64,000 nucleotides of DNA from NCBI GenBank assembly GCA_947179485.1, contig OX359250.1, positions 22,054,539 to 22,118,538 on the forward strand. Reading direction: 5' to 3'. This DNA is from Allacma fusca. Taxonomy: Eukaryota > Arthropoda > Collembola > Symphypleona > Sminthuridae. The position numbers and the translations under genes are program-made. Each line of letters starts with the position of its first letter. Positions within the stretch are counted from its first letter, which is position 1. Below the pieces are notes generated by a model, which was given only the letters and a program-made list of their open reading frames with translations, made no database searches and was not told the DNA's origin. Of the stretch, positions 1 through 12,338 are shown piece by piece.

Positions 1-472
1 CATTGCTTAAAATTAGAATTGATAGAGTAGACGCGTGGGCTCTGTATATATTTTCAATTGGCTCAGCCGTTGGCTTTTACCACTTATTTCATCGATGTAG
101 AAATGTCCCCTATGCGTGGACTACATTTACAAATCGCATAGTTCGTTTGTTAGACTAGGTCTTTTGTCTTTGTTGTCTACCCGCGAACTCAGACTAGATT
201 TATCCAGGTCAACATTTAAATCATACGGTTAGCCAATTTTATTGATCAGTACCGATTCATTGGTATCATATCTGATGCGATTGAATTGTCATTAGCCAGT
301 GTTGATTTAATTCATGACCTTTTCATGACATCTTACTAATCCACATTAAATGTAACCTACAACTAGTACATCTTATCGGTGGCGTCTAATAATCAATATA
401 ATAATAATAATAGGGTTTTATTGGTCGATATAGTGGCCTCAGCCGTTACAACCTTTAATAATCAATATGGTG
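1..472. other. No gene seen; AT-rich flank
   Basis: No open frame with coding character and no splice-bounded exon was recognised. A short (TAA)n microsatellite lies near 400-415. The stretch leads directly into the minisatellite that follows. Confidence 0.5.
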
Positions 473-815
473 ACAGTCAAAGTCATGTGACTATTAGTGA
501 CACAGTATGGTCAATCTGAGGACATGTGACTATTAGTGACACAGGAAGGTCAATCTGAGGTCATGTGACTATTAGTCACACGGGAAGGTCAATCTGAGGT
601 CATGTGACTGAGTGACACGGGAAGGTCAATCTGAGGTCATGTGACTATTAGTGACACAGTAAGGTCAATCTGAGGTCATGTGACTATTAGTGACACAGTA
701 AGGTCATGTGACTGTTAGTGACACAGTAAGGTCATGTGACTATTAGTGACACAGTAAGGTCATGTGACCTCAAATTGACCTTATTGGGTCACCAATAGTC
801 TCATGACAGATTACG
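473..815. repeat. 39-bp minisatellite with inverted terminal copy
   Basis: A unit of about 39 bases, containing GTCATGTGACTATTAGTGAC followed by an AAGGTCAATCTGAG-like spacer, is repeated about eight times from about 481 to 770. Later units lose the AATCTGAG part and shrink to about 29 bases. The array ends in a reverse-complement copy (about 768-815: TGACCTCAAATTGACC, then GTCACCAATAGTC), so it may be one motif field of an unrecognised transposon rather than an independent satellite. A further degenerate inverted copy lies near 880-910. Confidence 0.8.
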
Positions 816-829
816 GTTTTAAGGGGCGC

Positions 830-1492
830 TTGACCTATAATGAAGCTTGGTGAGTAACTAGTAGTAAATCACCTATGATTGACTTTATTGGCGCATTAAT
901 GGTCACATGACACTAGAATGACAGACTCAATGTAAGTAAATATTTTATATGGGCGATAGTAGGTGAATCTACCGATAATTAGTCAATGCCCAGTTTTGTG
1001 CTTTGACGTGTTTTTTTAGGATTCCAATTACACAAATCAATTCCTATGTGCTCTAGAAATCTATTACAACAATCACTTTAGTAAATTTCTAGCGTCTTCT
1101 AGAACCTTGAAACAATACAATTTGGATTGTATTGTTTTTTTCAATTCCTGTTTTGTTTTTGTTTTAGTTTTGTATCTCGAAAATGGACATTGTTTGTTTA
1201 GTTTTGTACCAAAGACAAAAACAATACAAAAGTACAAACTAAACGAGTACAATATTACAGCACTAAGTACAAGTGAACAATGCCTGCAGCACTTTTTGAA
1301 AAATCTATTTGAAATAACTACTCGGAATTATAATAATTCAAAGATATAAATTACTTTATTTGAAATACGCAAGGCAAGATTGAAACAAAGAAAAAGAATA
1401 GTTAATACTCTTTAAATCAATTTATAAACCTTACCTGACATTTTCAGTTTCTGAGACCGCAATTTAACTTGGAAAGACATTGCACTCACCTT
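830..1492. other. No gene seen
   Basis: Only AT-rich sequence. The 80-codon open frame at 1107-1349 starts with TTG, has biased composition and shows no recognisable domain or splice context, so it is not called. Confidence 0.5.
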
Positions 1493-1500
1493 GTGCATAC

Positions 1501-2528
1501 CATGGTTGCAAAAAAGAAAATGTTCTGGGCTTTATGCCTGCCACCTGAAAATGCCAAAAATGCCCTGAAAATGCCTTACTTTGAAAATGCCCGGCATTTT
1601 GGGCAGGCATATTTGGCATTTTGGCAAAAACATAAACATCATGACCATTATTGATCCTTTAGCGGAAAATGGGATTTTTTATGACATATTCAAGCCCATC
1701 CAGTCTGCAGAAAGTTTTAAGGTTGATTTTCAAAACCAAAATCCAATTGTCCTAATTCATTATTTATGATCAGCGATTTAAAAAATCGATTAAGAAACGA
1801 TTTCAAAAATCCTTAAAAATTTTGCAATATTCATTTGCTTTTAAAAGTTGCAAACACTCAACTCCATTATAGAAGTCTTTACGGGAATTTAAAAGAATGA
1901 TTTGACCAGTGCCTGTGAATGTTTCAAATTGTAATAATTGTAACAAATACAACACATAAATTTCTATAAAAAATTAAGTTTCACTAGTAATGAATTTATA
2001 ACTATTACATAACTTGCCGTTAAAAAATACTTCAAAACTTGGAGCTTGTATAGTCAATTTTTATTTCCCCAAGTAAAACACTAATTTTAGGAGTTCAAAA
2101 TTTTGCAATTTCAAAATATTCTTTTTGCTGATGACCAGTGTTTAAACTATGAGATTATTGTCAGTTTTACATACTTTTGTGTGTCATCTTTACAATAATG
2201 TTTGCTCGCGAAGTGTTATAAGTATACGTCATCAAGCAAGCGAAAGAGATCTTACAATAATATAAAATAAAAAATAATTATTATTTTTTCATTAAATTAT
2301 CTATCTAAACATACTGTTTTGTGATTTAGTATGTAAAATTAGTAGGTATTTAAAGCTCAAATCGAAAAAATCGAGGCGAAAATGCCCAAAATGCCTGTCC
2401 TAGGCTGAATATGCCCCAAATGCCCAAAGTGCCAAAAATGCCATAAAATGAAAATGTCCAAAATGCCAGGGCATTTTGGGCAGGCATAATGCCGAAAATG
2501 CCATGGCATTTTCAATTTTGCAACCCTG
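1501..2528. mobile_element. hAT-type non-autonomous element, AATGCC family
   Basis: The ends are imperfect inverted repeats (left CATGGTTGCAAAA, right TTTTGCAACCCTG) and are flanked by GTGCATAC / GTACATAC, an 8-bp duplication with one mismatch. Just inside each end the motif AAAATGCC is repeated many times, in opposite orientations at the two ends. There is no transposase frame, so it depends on a helper in trans. Remnants of the same motif field occur inside the GGGTAC-family elements near 5936-6000 and 49610-49680. Confidence 0.8.
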
Positions 2529-2536
2529 GTACATAC

Positions 2537-3243
2537 ATAGTTCAAAAATATGCAAATTTTGTACATTTGATGGAAATGGGAATCCTGAAGTACAGCACTT
2601 CAGGTGAAAGAGTTGTTTGTTTTAATACTATAAATTTCGGTATCGAAACAACGTACAGACGACTTGTTAGTTGAAATTATGACCAAAATACTCTTTCAAC
2701 TATAATCAATACAAGCCATGTATGCAAGCGTTAGCTGTATTATTTTAAAACTGAAATTATTCATAATTTAGTATAGTTCTACTGCGTGTAACCAGGCTTA
2801 TAGCAGAGGGCCCTGGGATAAATTGGCACAGTTGTCCAGATAGAGTTATAAACTTGAATTTGTACCAAAATTGGGGTTTTCCGAATTTCGATAATGTCCA
2901 ATGGTTCCAATATCAGGACTTGATGGGATCTCATCAGGAATCAGGATTGGTATCTCAAATCAGGAGGGTCCCGGTAAAGTCAGGACATCTGGGATGTCTA
3001 CTGCTCGTCATCCTTTATAATTCCGAGAAATAACTCAGTTTTAATCGGAAGATATGTAGTGATTGCATGACTTCAATGTAACTCCAATAAATTAGAATGT
3101 GAAGATATACCGATGAATTCCATTATCCTTTCTGCTGTGAAAGTGCTTACCACAGTCTTCAGCCTACCGCAGCCTAGATATAATCGTAAATAATAATAAT
3201 AAATTTCAATCAAAATTCAATTCAAAAGAAGTGAAAACAATTG
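2537..3243. other. No gene seen
   Basis: No coding signal. A small cluster of ATCAGGA-like words at about 2915-2990 looks like a single decayed transposon end, but no partner end or target duplication was found. Confidence 0.45.
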
Positions 3244-3861
3244 GACTATACCAGTGCTCGGACTGGGTACGGGTAATACTCGGGTAAATTGGTACGGGTA
3301 CAGGTATGGGTACTACCCGGGTACAGAAGTTGCGTACTCGCAAGTACGCGGGTACTACCCGGGTACTCTGGATTTTAGACAATAAAGTGGGTACAGGTAC
3401 GGGTACTCAGTAAGTGACAATCGGGTAGTACCCAAAAGATACGGCTATCACTAAGTAAAATATCTGTACCCATGGGTACTGTACCCGAGTATTTTTGGGC
3501 ACTTCAATGATTCCTACCAGAGCTGCGCTCAAGTTCAAGTAGTACTTGACAAGTATCAAGTCAAGTCACGTTCGGGGCAAGTTCGGGATCATGGGCATTT
3601 CTACTTGGTTGAATCGGGTCAAGTTCAAGTATTTGCTGGATCCGAACTTGGAACTTCATGTTGGTTCTTGTCCAAGTGCAAGCCCACAGAATTGACTTGA
3701 ACTAAAATCCAAGTTCAAGTTCGGGTCTGGGCATGGATTTTACTTGAACCCGAACTTGCACTTTCAAGTACCAATTCAAGTATCCTAGTTCCAACTTTTG
3801 CTTCCTTTGTGCGTTCTTCTCCCTCGGTTTTTCGCACTTCTGCAACACGCACTCTAGAAAC

Positions 3862-5051
3862 TAGTGATGCCAATGGTCTGGTTTGATCCAGATTTTATGA
3901 AACTGGTCTGATCCAGTCGTTCGGACCAGACCAGACCAAAGACCATGCTCCGGACCTGGGTATGGAAAATCTTCGCGCACCCGCGCACTTGGTGCGTGGC
4001 CAAAAAACTACCCCTTCATATGCCAATGCAGTAGAGTTTAAAAACTGGGATGAGTTGCCATTTTTAAAGAAATTATATTACCTACATACGTGCCAAACTG
4101 TGTTAAGTTGCCACTTTTTAAAATTTTTATGCCCATACACGTGCCAAACTGGGATGACTTGCCATTTTAAAAAAAGTTGTACCTACATACGTGCCAAACT
4201 GCGATTAGCATATTAGTTGCAATTTTTTTAATCTGTGCTAATAGAAGTGCCAATTTTAGATGAGTTGCCATTTAAAAAAAAATGTTTACCTGCATACATG
4301 TCAAAGCGGGATTAGTTACCACTTTTTTAAAAAATGTGCCAATTTTTTACAATTTTGTGCCCATACACGTGCCAAACTGGGATGACTTGCCATTTTGTTA
4401 AAAGAATTTGTAAGTATATACGTGCAAAAGTGGGATGGGTTGCCACTTTTTCAAAATTTTGTGCCCATACACGTGCCAAACTGGGATGACTTGCCATTTT
4501 GTTAAAAGAATTTGTAAGTATATACGTTCAAAAGTGGGATGAGTTGCCACTTTTTCAAAATTTTGTGCCCATACACGTGCCAAACTGGGATGACTTGCCA
4601 TTTTGTTAAAAGAATTTGTACGTATGTACATACTAACTGAGTAAAGTTGACATTTTTTGGGTGAGATATTTGCCTTTCTTTGACAGGGAAAGTTGCCATG
4701 TTGGAATCAGGTGCCATAAGTCAGACAGTTGCCAATTTGATCATTATTTAGTGCGTTGACAATTTAGAAGATTTTCCATACCCGTCCGGACCATGGTCCA
4801 GAAAACCATTGAGAGCAATTAACTAATAACATTTTATCAAGTCAAATTCTTCTTTTATCTCCGGAAATGTCAGTTTCAATTTGTTCCATGGGATTTCGTT
4901 AACTCAAATTTTTATTTTGCGTACGTTTGAGGCCATGGTCCTGTAGTCAGGTCTGGTCTGGTCCTGAAACTGGACCAATTGTATCTGGTTTGGTCCAAGT
5001 GTTGATTCAGACCGGTACGGTCTGATTACGGTCTGAACATTGACATCCCTA
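3862..5051. mobile_element. hAT-type element, GGTCTGG family (innermost of three nested)
   Basis: Termini TAGTGATGCCAATGGTC and, at the right, the reverse complement of TAGGGATGTCAATG are flanked by perfect 8-bp CTAGAAAC (3854-3861, 5052-5059). The subterminal motif is TGGTCTGG/GGACCAGA, related to that of the element at 52240-53215. The interior is a tandem array of TTGCCA/GTGCCAAACTGG units rather than coding sequence. Confidence 0.87.
4090..4640. repeat. Tandem array with TTGCCA and GTGCCAAACTGGGAT boxes
   Basis: Units carrying CACGTGCCAAACTGGGATGA, TTGCCATTTTGTTAAAAGAA and TTGTAAGTATATACGT recur about every 60 bases, with a longer unit of about 120 bases visible in 4360-4620. The array fills most of the body of the innermost hAT. 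Minus-strand open frames over it are products of the repeat, not genes. Confidence 0.8.
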
Positions 5052-7619
5052 CTAGAAACCATGCCTGCAGAGATATGTACAGAAGCTAGAGCTCACTTTC
5101 GTTTGGAGTTACTGTTGTATATTCTGTAAATCGACGTGCTTAAACTATTCTTCTAATTTTTCATAAATTTTGAAAAACAATTGAAGTAAATTGACCGGTG
5201 AGACTGTAACAAGGGGAAAGAACCATGAGTGAGCCCGAATCTGAATTTAGTAAAGACGACGGAAATCGAAAATCTTAGCTCCACCCGTTGGAATGTTTTT
5301 GCGACTTCATACTACAAACGTTGCAAGGTTCAAGTACTTGAAATCCAAGTTCGGGTTCAAGTCAATTCCAAGTTCGGTTCGCAAGATTTATGGACCCGAC
5401 ATTCAAGTATCAGATCAAGTTCGGGTTTAGGAAAGATTACTTGCAAGAAATGACTTGGTATGACAAGTAATTCCTGGGACCCGAAACGCCAAGTTCGGGT
5501 ACTGACAAATATCTACTTGAAAGTTCAGGTGCAGGTCAAGTTCAAGTTCGGATCCTCAAAATACTTGACCCGAACGCAGCTCTGATTCCTACTGGGATGG
5601 ACTACTATGGTTAACAATAAGACCTGCCAACAGTAGAGTTGATTGTTTCTTTGTATACAGATACATGCGTTACAGTCAAGTGGCTTCGTTTCATTTATGA
5701 TTACGTGGTCGTTGCAATATAACGCTTCTAATGATTCCTCTCAGGAATCTAATAAAGAAAAAGCGTAGAGTCAGTCAGATCGCCTGTTTATCGACTTAAA
5801 CGGCAGGTTCTTGAGATTAAATTTTATTAGGTTCATTTAAGTTATTTTAGGGCGTATTATGAGATAAATTGTGAATACATACACATTTGTTAGCTTTGAA
5901 CCAGATCCGTTTCTTATTACTGCACGTACCCAGGGTTGCCCATTTGAAAACGGCAAGGCATTTTGCGCAGGCAATTTGAGCATTTTAATTCGTGGGCATT
6001 TATGAAACTTTGAGTATTCATTGGAGTGAATATTTATAAAATTTTAGAATGAAAAATATCATTCTCTGCAAGCAATATTTCTATTTCAGTCCCTTTGATT
6101 ATTGCTGATAATTTTGATGTTAAAAGAGAAGGCTATCTAAACTTGGCTTTCAAAACTCTCATAGGGCTGCATTTGAGTCTAATTTCGCCTGCATTGGCCA
6201 AACGTTTGCGTCTCAGGTTCCATAAATGTGAGAGAAAGTTTATGAATGTTTGTTTTATAAAGCTGTAATATAAAATTATAATTCAATATTGCCTCCCACG
6301 CCCTAAAACCGCGATATTTGACTTGGAAAAATGATGATCAACTCTAATTAACCCGTATAATATTTTCTACACACAGTGTTCAAATCTATTGTTTTGTAGT
6401 TATGTACGTTATATCGTTGATGGATTTGTGTTAAAAGATTTTTGAGAAAACGATTAGACGGAAAATTGTTTCATGTTCTCGAAGTTGAAAAGCAAGTTTT
6501 CGCTTATGGAGAGTTTAGTATTAAAAATTCGTCCCTATTGGTTATCCTTACACCATACAAGAAATGTTCAATAACCAATTCACAAGAACGCATTTCATTC
6601 AGCAAGTAATTATTTTAGCATAGTAGCATTTGAATTTCGTGTTGGAACTAAGTGTTTATCAAAAATAAATCATAAATGACCTTAAATGATTTTTTAAACA
6701 ATTTGAAGTAGGATATTCTAAACGCCTAGGGAAAATTCCCAAAAACCCCGGGCATTTTTAATGGAGGTAAAAAAAATTGACAAATTAAACATTTGCAGCT
6801 GGACTGGCAAATGTCTTCGGGCATTTTCAATCAGCGCAACTTCCAGTACCCGGGTACAAACAATATGTACTAGGGTACGGGTACAGGTTTTGGATACATT
6901 ACAGGTATGGGTAAATTATGGGTACAGATACTACATTGTAGTTTCGAGTATGGGTACGGGTACTGAAATATTTCCCCGGGTACACGGGTATGGGTACGGT
7001 ATAGGTACAGCAATTTGTCGTACCCGATATTCGGGTACGGATGTGGGTACGGGTACACGGTTTCTGTACCCAGGTCGAACACTGGACTATACATTGGGGC
7101 AAGAGGAACAATTTCAAATTTGCTTGTATTATTCCTAAAAAGATTTAGGATACCAATGAAAGTTATTGAAGAAATAGTATCTTTGGTTGTTAAGAATAGT
7201 GCATTAATTTGTAATAATCATCTTTATAAGGCTTTATAGTATAAATTGGGAGTTCAGAGCTAATCCCGCCGCGACAATCCCGCTGGTATTATTCCCGCGA
7301 ACAGTATTCCGCTGTCTATTTGACCGATATATATAATCCCGCTCACGATAATCCCGACAACTAATGAGATAATCCCGCCATACAATGAAACAGAATTTAA
7401 TGAATATAAATTAATGTTGCTATAACAACCGTGAAAATACAAAAGTTGATCACTGAATATCAAAAGTAATAAACTTATGCATTCATAAATTCAAGCAGAA
7501 GCAAAATTCATTGGTTACAATGCTACAACCAGAACGACAGTCAATGCATGCATGTGTCTTCACTTTTATTCCTAGTAGCATTTCCTTTTGTGACGAGCAA
7601 ATCTTGATCTATGCATCGT

Positions 7620-8673
7620 CAGTAGAAGATTGTACGTTGTGGTCCGCGTACAATGCGCAGATTTTCTCATACGCTGAACCCAGCGTACGAGCGCAGTCAC
7701 TGCAGTACTATACGCCGTGTTCAGCGTAATTACGTCTGTACTGACTGTACGCTGTCCTCAACGTGATCCAATAAATTTCGTACGCAAGTTACAACGTACA
7801 ATATGTATTCATATATAATTTATTTCCAAGTTTTTAAAACGTGGCGGCAGTACGATTTTAACTCCGACAAAGAATTTTATATCATCGTTGAAAAGCACGT
7901 GAAAAACTGAACAAACTCACCGTGCAGATTTAAATTTCACCGTGGGGTTCGTGTGCAATATGCTAATGTATTATTGCTTACTAAAACTACACCAGGGTTA
8001 GGCTATTTATATATGCCAGTCAAAATAATTATGTCGAGAAAATTGAAATGTTAATTTATACATAATAATGATAATCTTTACTAGTCAACTGTGCCAATAA
8101 GATTTTTCGACAGAAATGAAATATTAACATTTATAAACGTTTAGGAGAATTTATCATAAAAATTTTATATTTTTTATAGAATGAGCAAATGAATCACATA
8201 TAAAATAATTCCTATTCAAATAATTGACGACATTGGAAAACTTGCACATGAACTGAAGCAAAAATGTTTTAACAAGATGAAAGATTTTCCTCCACAAATG
8301 AAACTACTTTTAAATGAAAAAAATTTACATGTTTGACAAAATATATGTTTTTATAGAAGTAGACGACGATTATTACACTTTGATTAATTTAATTTTGAAA
8401 CCTAGTTGAAGAATTCGTTTATGTACAGTATAGTACAAATTATTATAAACAGGTTAACGATTTGAAAGAGCGGTGCATTACCTTTTAAACTTCATCATCC
8501 CTAGCAGTGTACCAGATTCTGCGCTTATACGCTGTCACCCGCGTAAAGGCAAATTCTAACTATGTACGCGGTTTCTCGCGTAGAGTACTGCAGTGACTGC
8601 GCTCGTACGCTGAGTTCAGCGCATGCTAAAATCTGCGCATTGTACGCGGACCACAACGTAAAATCTTCTACTG
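7620..8673. mobile_element. Long-TIR element with CGTAC-rich ends, nested
   Basis: About 130 bases at each end are inverted copies, starting CAGTAGAAGATT and including GGTCCGCGTACAATGCGCAG and the motif GCGTACGAGCGCAGTCACTG. The flanks share only ATCGT (5 bp). The interior is AT-rich without a coding frame. The long TIRs and possible 5-bp duplication differ from the hAT elements around it; the superfamily is not assigned. Confidence 0.7.
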
Positions 8674-8810
8674 ATCGTACTTTCTTGTTTTCCTTCTTTT
8701 ACCAAAAACGTACGAAAAAAAGGAGACGAGACGCACTACACCAGCCTCAACGGTAAAAATCCTGAGCAAAGATAATCGTTGCTATTTAAATGTTATTTCA
8801 ACGTTAATTT

Positions 8811-9010
8811 NNNNNNNNNNNNNNNNNNNNNNNNNNNNNNNNNNNNNNNNNNNNNNNNNNNNNNNNNNNNNNNNNNNNNNNNNNNNNNNNNNNNNNNNNN
8901 NNNNNNNNNNNNNNNNNNNNNNNNNNNNNNNNNNNNNNNNNNNNNNNNNNNNNNNNNNNNNNNNNNNNNNNNNNNNNNNNNNNNNNNNNNNNNNNNNNNN
9001 NNNNNNNNNN
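8811..9010. other. Assembly gap (200 N)
   Basis: Exactly 200 unknown bases, a conventional gap size, so the true length is unknown. It lies inside the ATCCCGC-family element. Confidence 0.99.
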
Positions 9011-9526
9011 CCACTTACTGTTAGTTGCAATTTGTTTGCCGTACTCATTTTAAAATTATATTAAATTAAATCACTTAAATGTTAAAGCCAATGTAAACGA
9101 TCGGTCGTCTAATTTACATGGTACGTACATAGTGCCGTCAAATTCGCGCTGTATAATACAAAACATTCATTCCGGAATAACGAGCCAATGAGGGCCGGGA
9201 GGCGTGCCAGCACACCTGGATGGCTAATTGGCTAGGGTCCATTTCTATGTGATTCCACAGTACACATGTCTCAATTCACAATATAGGTACATATCAAAAC
9301 AGCCAGTCAACAGTACACAGCTTGTTGTCAAGGATATGGGTAATATTAAATAATAGGAGCAGACAATTATTGTTTACTGAAGTTAATACAATAAAACTTG
9401 GGTCGGGAATATCGTCAGCGGGGTTATGGTTGGCGGGATTAAATACTATTGAGATCGGGATTAAACCATCGGGGTTGCTTCGGCGGAGTTATCACTGGCG
9501 GGATTGTCGAGGCGGGATTAGCTCTG

Positions 9527-10721
9527 GACACGATAAATTGTACTAATTAGTTACTTAATTGAAAATTTTTAATATTATACTGAGTCCTTAAGGGCTACTT
9601 CTATTGAGAAGCAGTGTCAATAAAGTCTTTCTCTCTTTAGTAATTAAATAATAACTAAGTATTTTCTCTGAAACTACTCCACCGGTGCCTCATACGAGCT
9701 TCTTTAATGAGGATTCCACCAACAGCTGCACTTATGCTCAAATATAAACTTTTACCTCATGATAGGAATGATGCAATAATAATGTCTCTTGGAGTGATGA
9801 TGCAATTCTGTAGTTTAATTACAAAATCAAGGTTCTATTAATGAATATCATCCTCAAAAAATGCTTGAGTGTACGTTTTAGTTCCCTTACTGACTCCCTC
9901 ACTAGTACCCAAAATTGTTGAGCATCACATTTTATTCCCTGACCCCTTCCCAATAACCCCGGTGTCAACAGTACCCGTGCGAACACTAAATTTACATACG
10001 TGACAAATTACAGCTCGTACGCTTTACCTCTCTATGGACTAAACTCATGTTTGAAGCAATATCTTGTGCAGAGACATTTCGAAGAAAAGAATTTGAGAAG
10101 AAAAAAATCATTTCGACACAGTCTGTGGAAAATTCTAAACTAATGGATTATATGGAAAACATTAGTCACGTCTCCGTCCACACATAGTGCGGGTGGAGAT
10201 GCCGCTTGAATGAATACAAAAACTTTTGGTAGGCAGCAGAAGTATACTACTAGCTATAGCTAACTACCTCAATATATAACCTCCAAACTTTTAACCAGAA
10301 AATTACTTTAGCCGAAGAAACTAAAATATCAACAGACACTGCAATTCGATCTATCTTACCGCATTGTAAATCTAGATTAGTGCGTGTTACATGACACATC
10401 TATAAGCCACGGGGGGCTCTGCAGCGATATTTGCATGGTAGATATTTGAGTGGTAGTTTCCTGGGTGGTAATATCGTATGTACCCCTATATATCTTTAAG
10501 GGGTGGTAGATGAAATCTGGTGAAAAAGTAAAACTCAGCCCGTAAGAGGTATTGACTGAATATGATTTACTTAGTACAGAGTTCCTGTATAAGGTTTGAA
10601 ACATCCGAGCTTATTTGGTCCGGAATACATTTTTTTATAGGGAAGCGTATAGGCTCGAAAGTAATTGCAAGCTCGTCCGATGCTATCGAGAGTTCTTATG
10701 ACGAACTCTTTATATGTTATA
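9527..10721. other. No gene seen
   Basis: No exon-like frame or terminal repeat could be recognised. Short open frames here have no supporting splice sites or domain content. Confidence 0.45.
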
Positions 10722-11825
10722 CTAGCAGTACAGCCATCCGCAAATGCGGATGGTAACACGATTGATGAAGTTATTCATGGTGTTAGTAACTTTTAACAAA
10801 TTACACATTTTTTGGGGTAGATATTTAGTTACGTAAGCTGGTGTCATTTCCTTCACCTAGCAATTTCTCTTGGTTGTCTTCGGTATTAATAACAACTTTA
10901 ATATTTCCCTTCGAAGTTGTTCGGGAAAAAAGTGCTGAAGAAAAGAGTGCCGAGAAAAATTGGCTTCGGCAATGGTACATACATACATACCACAAATAAG
11001 CCCGTTAGTTAACTCTTGTGGTACTTGGTATTCCAAACGGCAAACCAGCAATAGTGCATTTAGGAGGAAGACCAAAAATTAAATAAATAATTCGACAAAA
11101 TTGGAATTACCTTCTTTTGTCTTGGACATTGGACAGAATTAAGTTGTAGCAATGCTTGGTTACCATATCGTTAGCGTGACTATAACTTAAGCCTGTCCAA
11201 GTAAACAAAAGAAATGTAATAGCCATCCGCAAAGGCGAATGGTAACAGAATGTGTGCTCTTGTCGCTCTTCTGCACAGCACAATAAAATCACAAAACATA
11301 GGCACTTTTGAAATTTTTACGATGCCCTCTGCGACTGTGACTTATTCCAGTAACTCTGATAATGACTGTGACTAACTGGGACTCATGGGAAACGGCAAAC
11401 AGACTTATGTGCTGACTGACTGATAAGAAATTTAAAACTGATTTTGACTTGGACTGAAAAAAGTAGGAACTGGTGGATCCTGCATTGCACAGCATGCTAT
11501 ATATGCAACGTGTGAATATGGGAGAGCGCGCTACAGCTAATGAGCTGTGACAGTGTGACGACTGACGCTGACGCTCCGCGTCCTCTCCCATACACACGTT
11601 GCATATATAAAACATGCTTTAGAATGGAATGGGAGAGCGTGAGATCATGAGATGAGGCGATGAGAGCACGCGGAACTGTGTGTAGCTGAAGCGTTTTCTC
11701 TCTCTCCCATTGCATTACATATATGTTGCTCTATGGCTGAACTGACTGCACTGCATATAAGCAAAAGCGTAAATGCGGATGGTAATGGAATGTGTACTAC
11801 TGTCGCTCTTCAGCACAGCTCATTG
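10722..11825 (-). mobile_element. Helitron 3' end (minus strand) with degraded partial copies
   Basis: Read on the minus strand, the stem-loop CCATCCGC-ATTT-GCGGATGG (10734-10753) is followed after eight bases by CTAG (10722-10725) and then T, the classic Helitron 3' terminus. Two more copies of the hairpin region, one mismatched (11223-11242) and one lacking an arm (about 11768-11783), occur in the same orientation, each next to a related GTCGCTCTTC(T/A)GCACAGC stretch. The 5' end was not identified. An inverted pair (about 11490-11526 and 11584-11617) lies in the body. Confidence 0.6.
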
Positions 11826-12330
11826 GCGCCCGAGTGTCTCATGTAATGGGACGGCGCGAATTTCAATTTTGACGACAGCCTTCTTTGAATTAGTAGTTTA
11901 GATTGAAAAAACAGATTGGTGTGTTGTCGAGGTCCCTATCCGATTCTGAAATCAGGTGCCGTAATTCAGATTCAAGTACCACGACGAAAAAAACAAGAAT
12001 ATCTTACAATTAGCGGAACGTTAAATAAGTTACAATGACTGTAAACAACCATCTATTAAATGCAATGTTTAATTACCGTTTTTATATTTTAAGGATGCGG
12101 AGTCTTCTCCTACTAAATTGACGTCAATGGCCGAAACGACCAGAAGGCATTACCTGAATGTACGATAAAAAAATTAATAGATGTTTAATGACATCCATTA
12201 ATATATACCTTCTGTTTAAATTGTAGTTTTGTTTATGAGGAAACTCTTGCAATCAGGGGTACAGTAATATGTAGGCTAACCCTGGCCCGGTCAGGGTAGA
12301 AAAATTTCGACATGGATATTAAATTTGATT
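11826..12330. other. No gene seen
   Basis: Unique-looking AT-rich sequence with no exon signature. CAGGGGTACAGT (about 12256) is partly mirrored by ACTGTACCCTG near 14548 and might be an old outer element around the hAT at 12339, but no target duplication supports this. Confidence 0.4.
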
Positions 12331-12338
12331 CCATCCCC

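Larger units (their letters stand above)
3518..5584. mobile_element. hAT-type element, AAGTTC family, copy 1 (middle of three nested)
   Basis: Termini CAGAGCTGCG and CGCAGCTCTG are flanked by perfect 8-bp copies of ATTCCTAC (3510-3517, 5585-5592). The subterminal fields (about 3525-3800 and 5290-5580) are packed with AAGTTCAAGT / GACTTGA / TTCGGGT. The two other GGGTAC-family copies carry the uninterrupted target at this point, which confirms the insertion. It was itself hit by a third hAT at 3862-5051. Confidence 0.9.
3252..7084. mobile_element. hAT-type element, GGGTAC family, copy 1 (outer of three nested)
   Basis: The left end is CAGTGCTCGGACTGGGTAC; the right end is its imperfect reverse complement ending GAACACTG. 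Both flanks are GACTATAC (3244-3251, 7085-7092), a perfect 8-bp duplication. Fields of GGGTAC / GTACCC fill about 3260-3500 and 6846-7075. The element has been enlarged by a second hAT at 3518-5584. Two other copies of the family are in the window (47187-50353 in the opposite orientation, 54566-56001), and their interiors align outside the later insertions. No transposase frame was seen. Confidence 0.88.
7255..9526. mobile_element. Terminal-inverted-repeat element, ATCCCGC family
   Basis: The left end CAGAGCTAATCCCGCC and the right end GGCGGGATTAGCTCTG match over about 28 bases with one or two differences. Fields of AATCCCGC (7262-7375) and its complement GCGGGATT (9395-9520) lie inside the ends. 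No convincing 8-bp duplication was found (left flank TGGGAGTT, right flank GACACGAT), so the superfamily is not settled although the ends look hAT-like. It contains a second element (7620-8673) and the first assembly gap. Confidence 0.7.

Noticed and set aside
473-770. CRISPR-like array
   Set aside because: Units abut as tandem repeats without unique spacers, and the genome is eukaryotic.
6761-7138. 125-codon open frame over the GGGTAC field
   Set aside because: Translation is driven by the transposon's tandem motif (repeated Gly-Tyr-Gly/Thr-Gly); it lies in the right end of a hAT element with no splice or domain support. Similar frames at 55688-56026, 52214-52510 and 31600-31860 are rejected for the same reason.
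8779-9048. Open frames across the first N gap (and similar at 58497-58907)
   Set aside because: They are open only because they consist of unknown bases.
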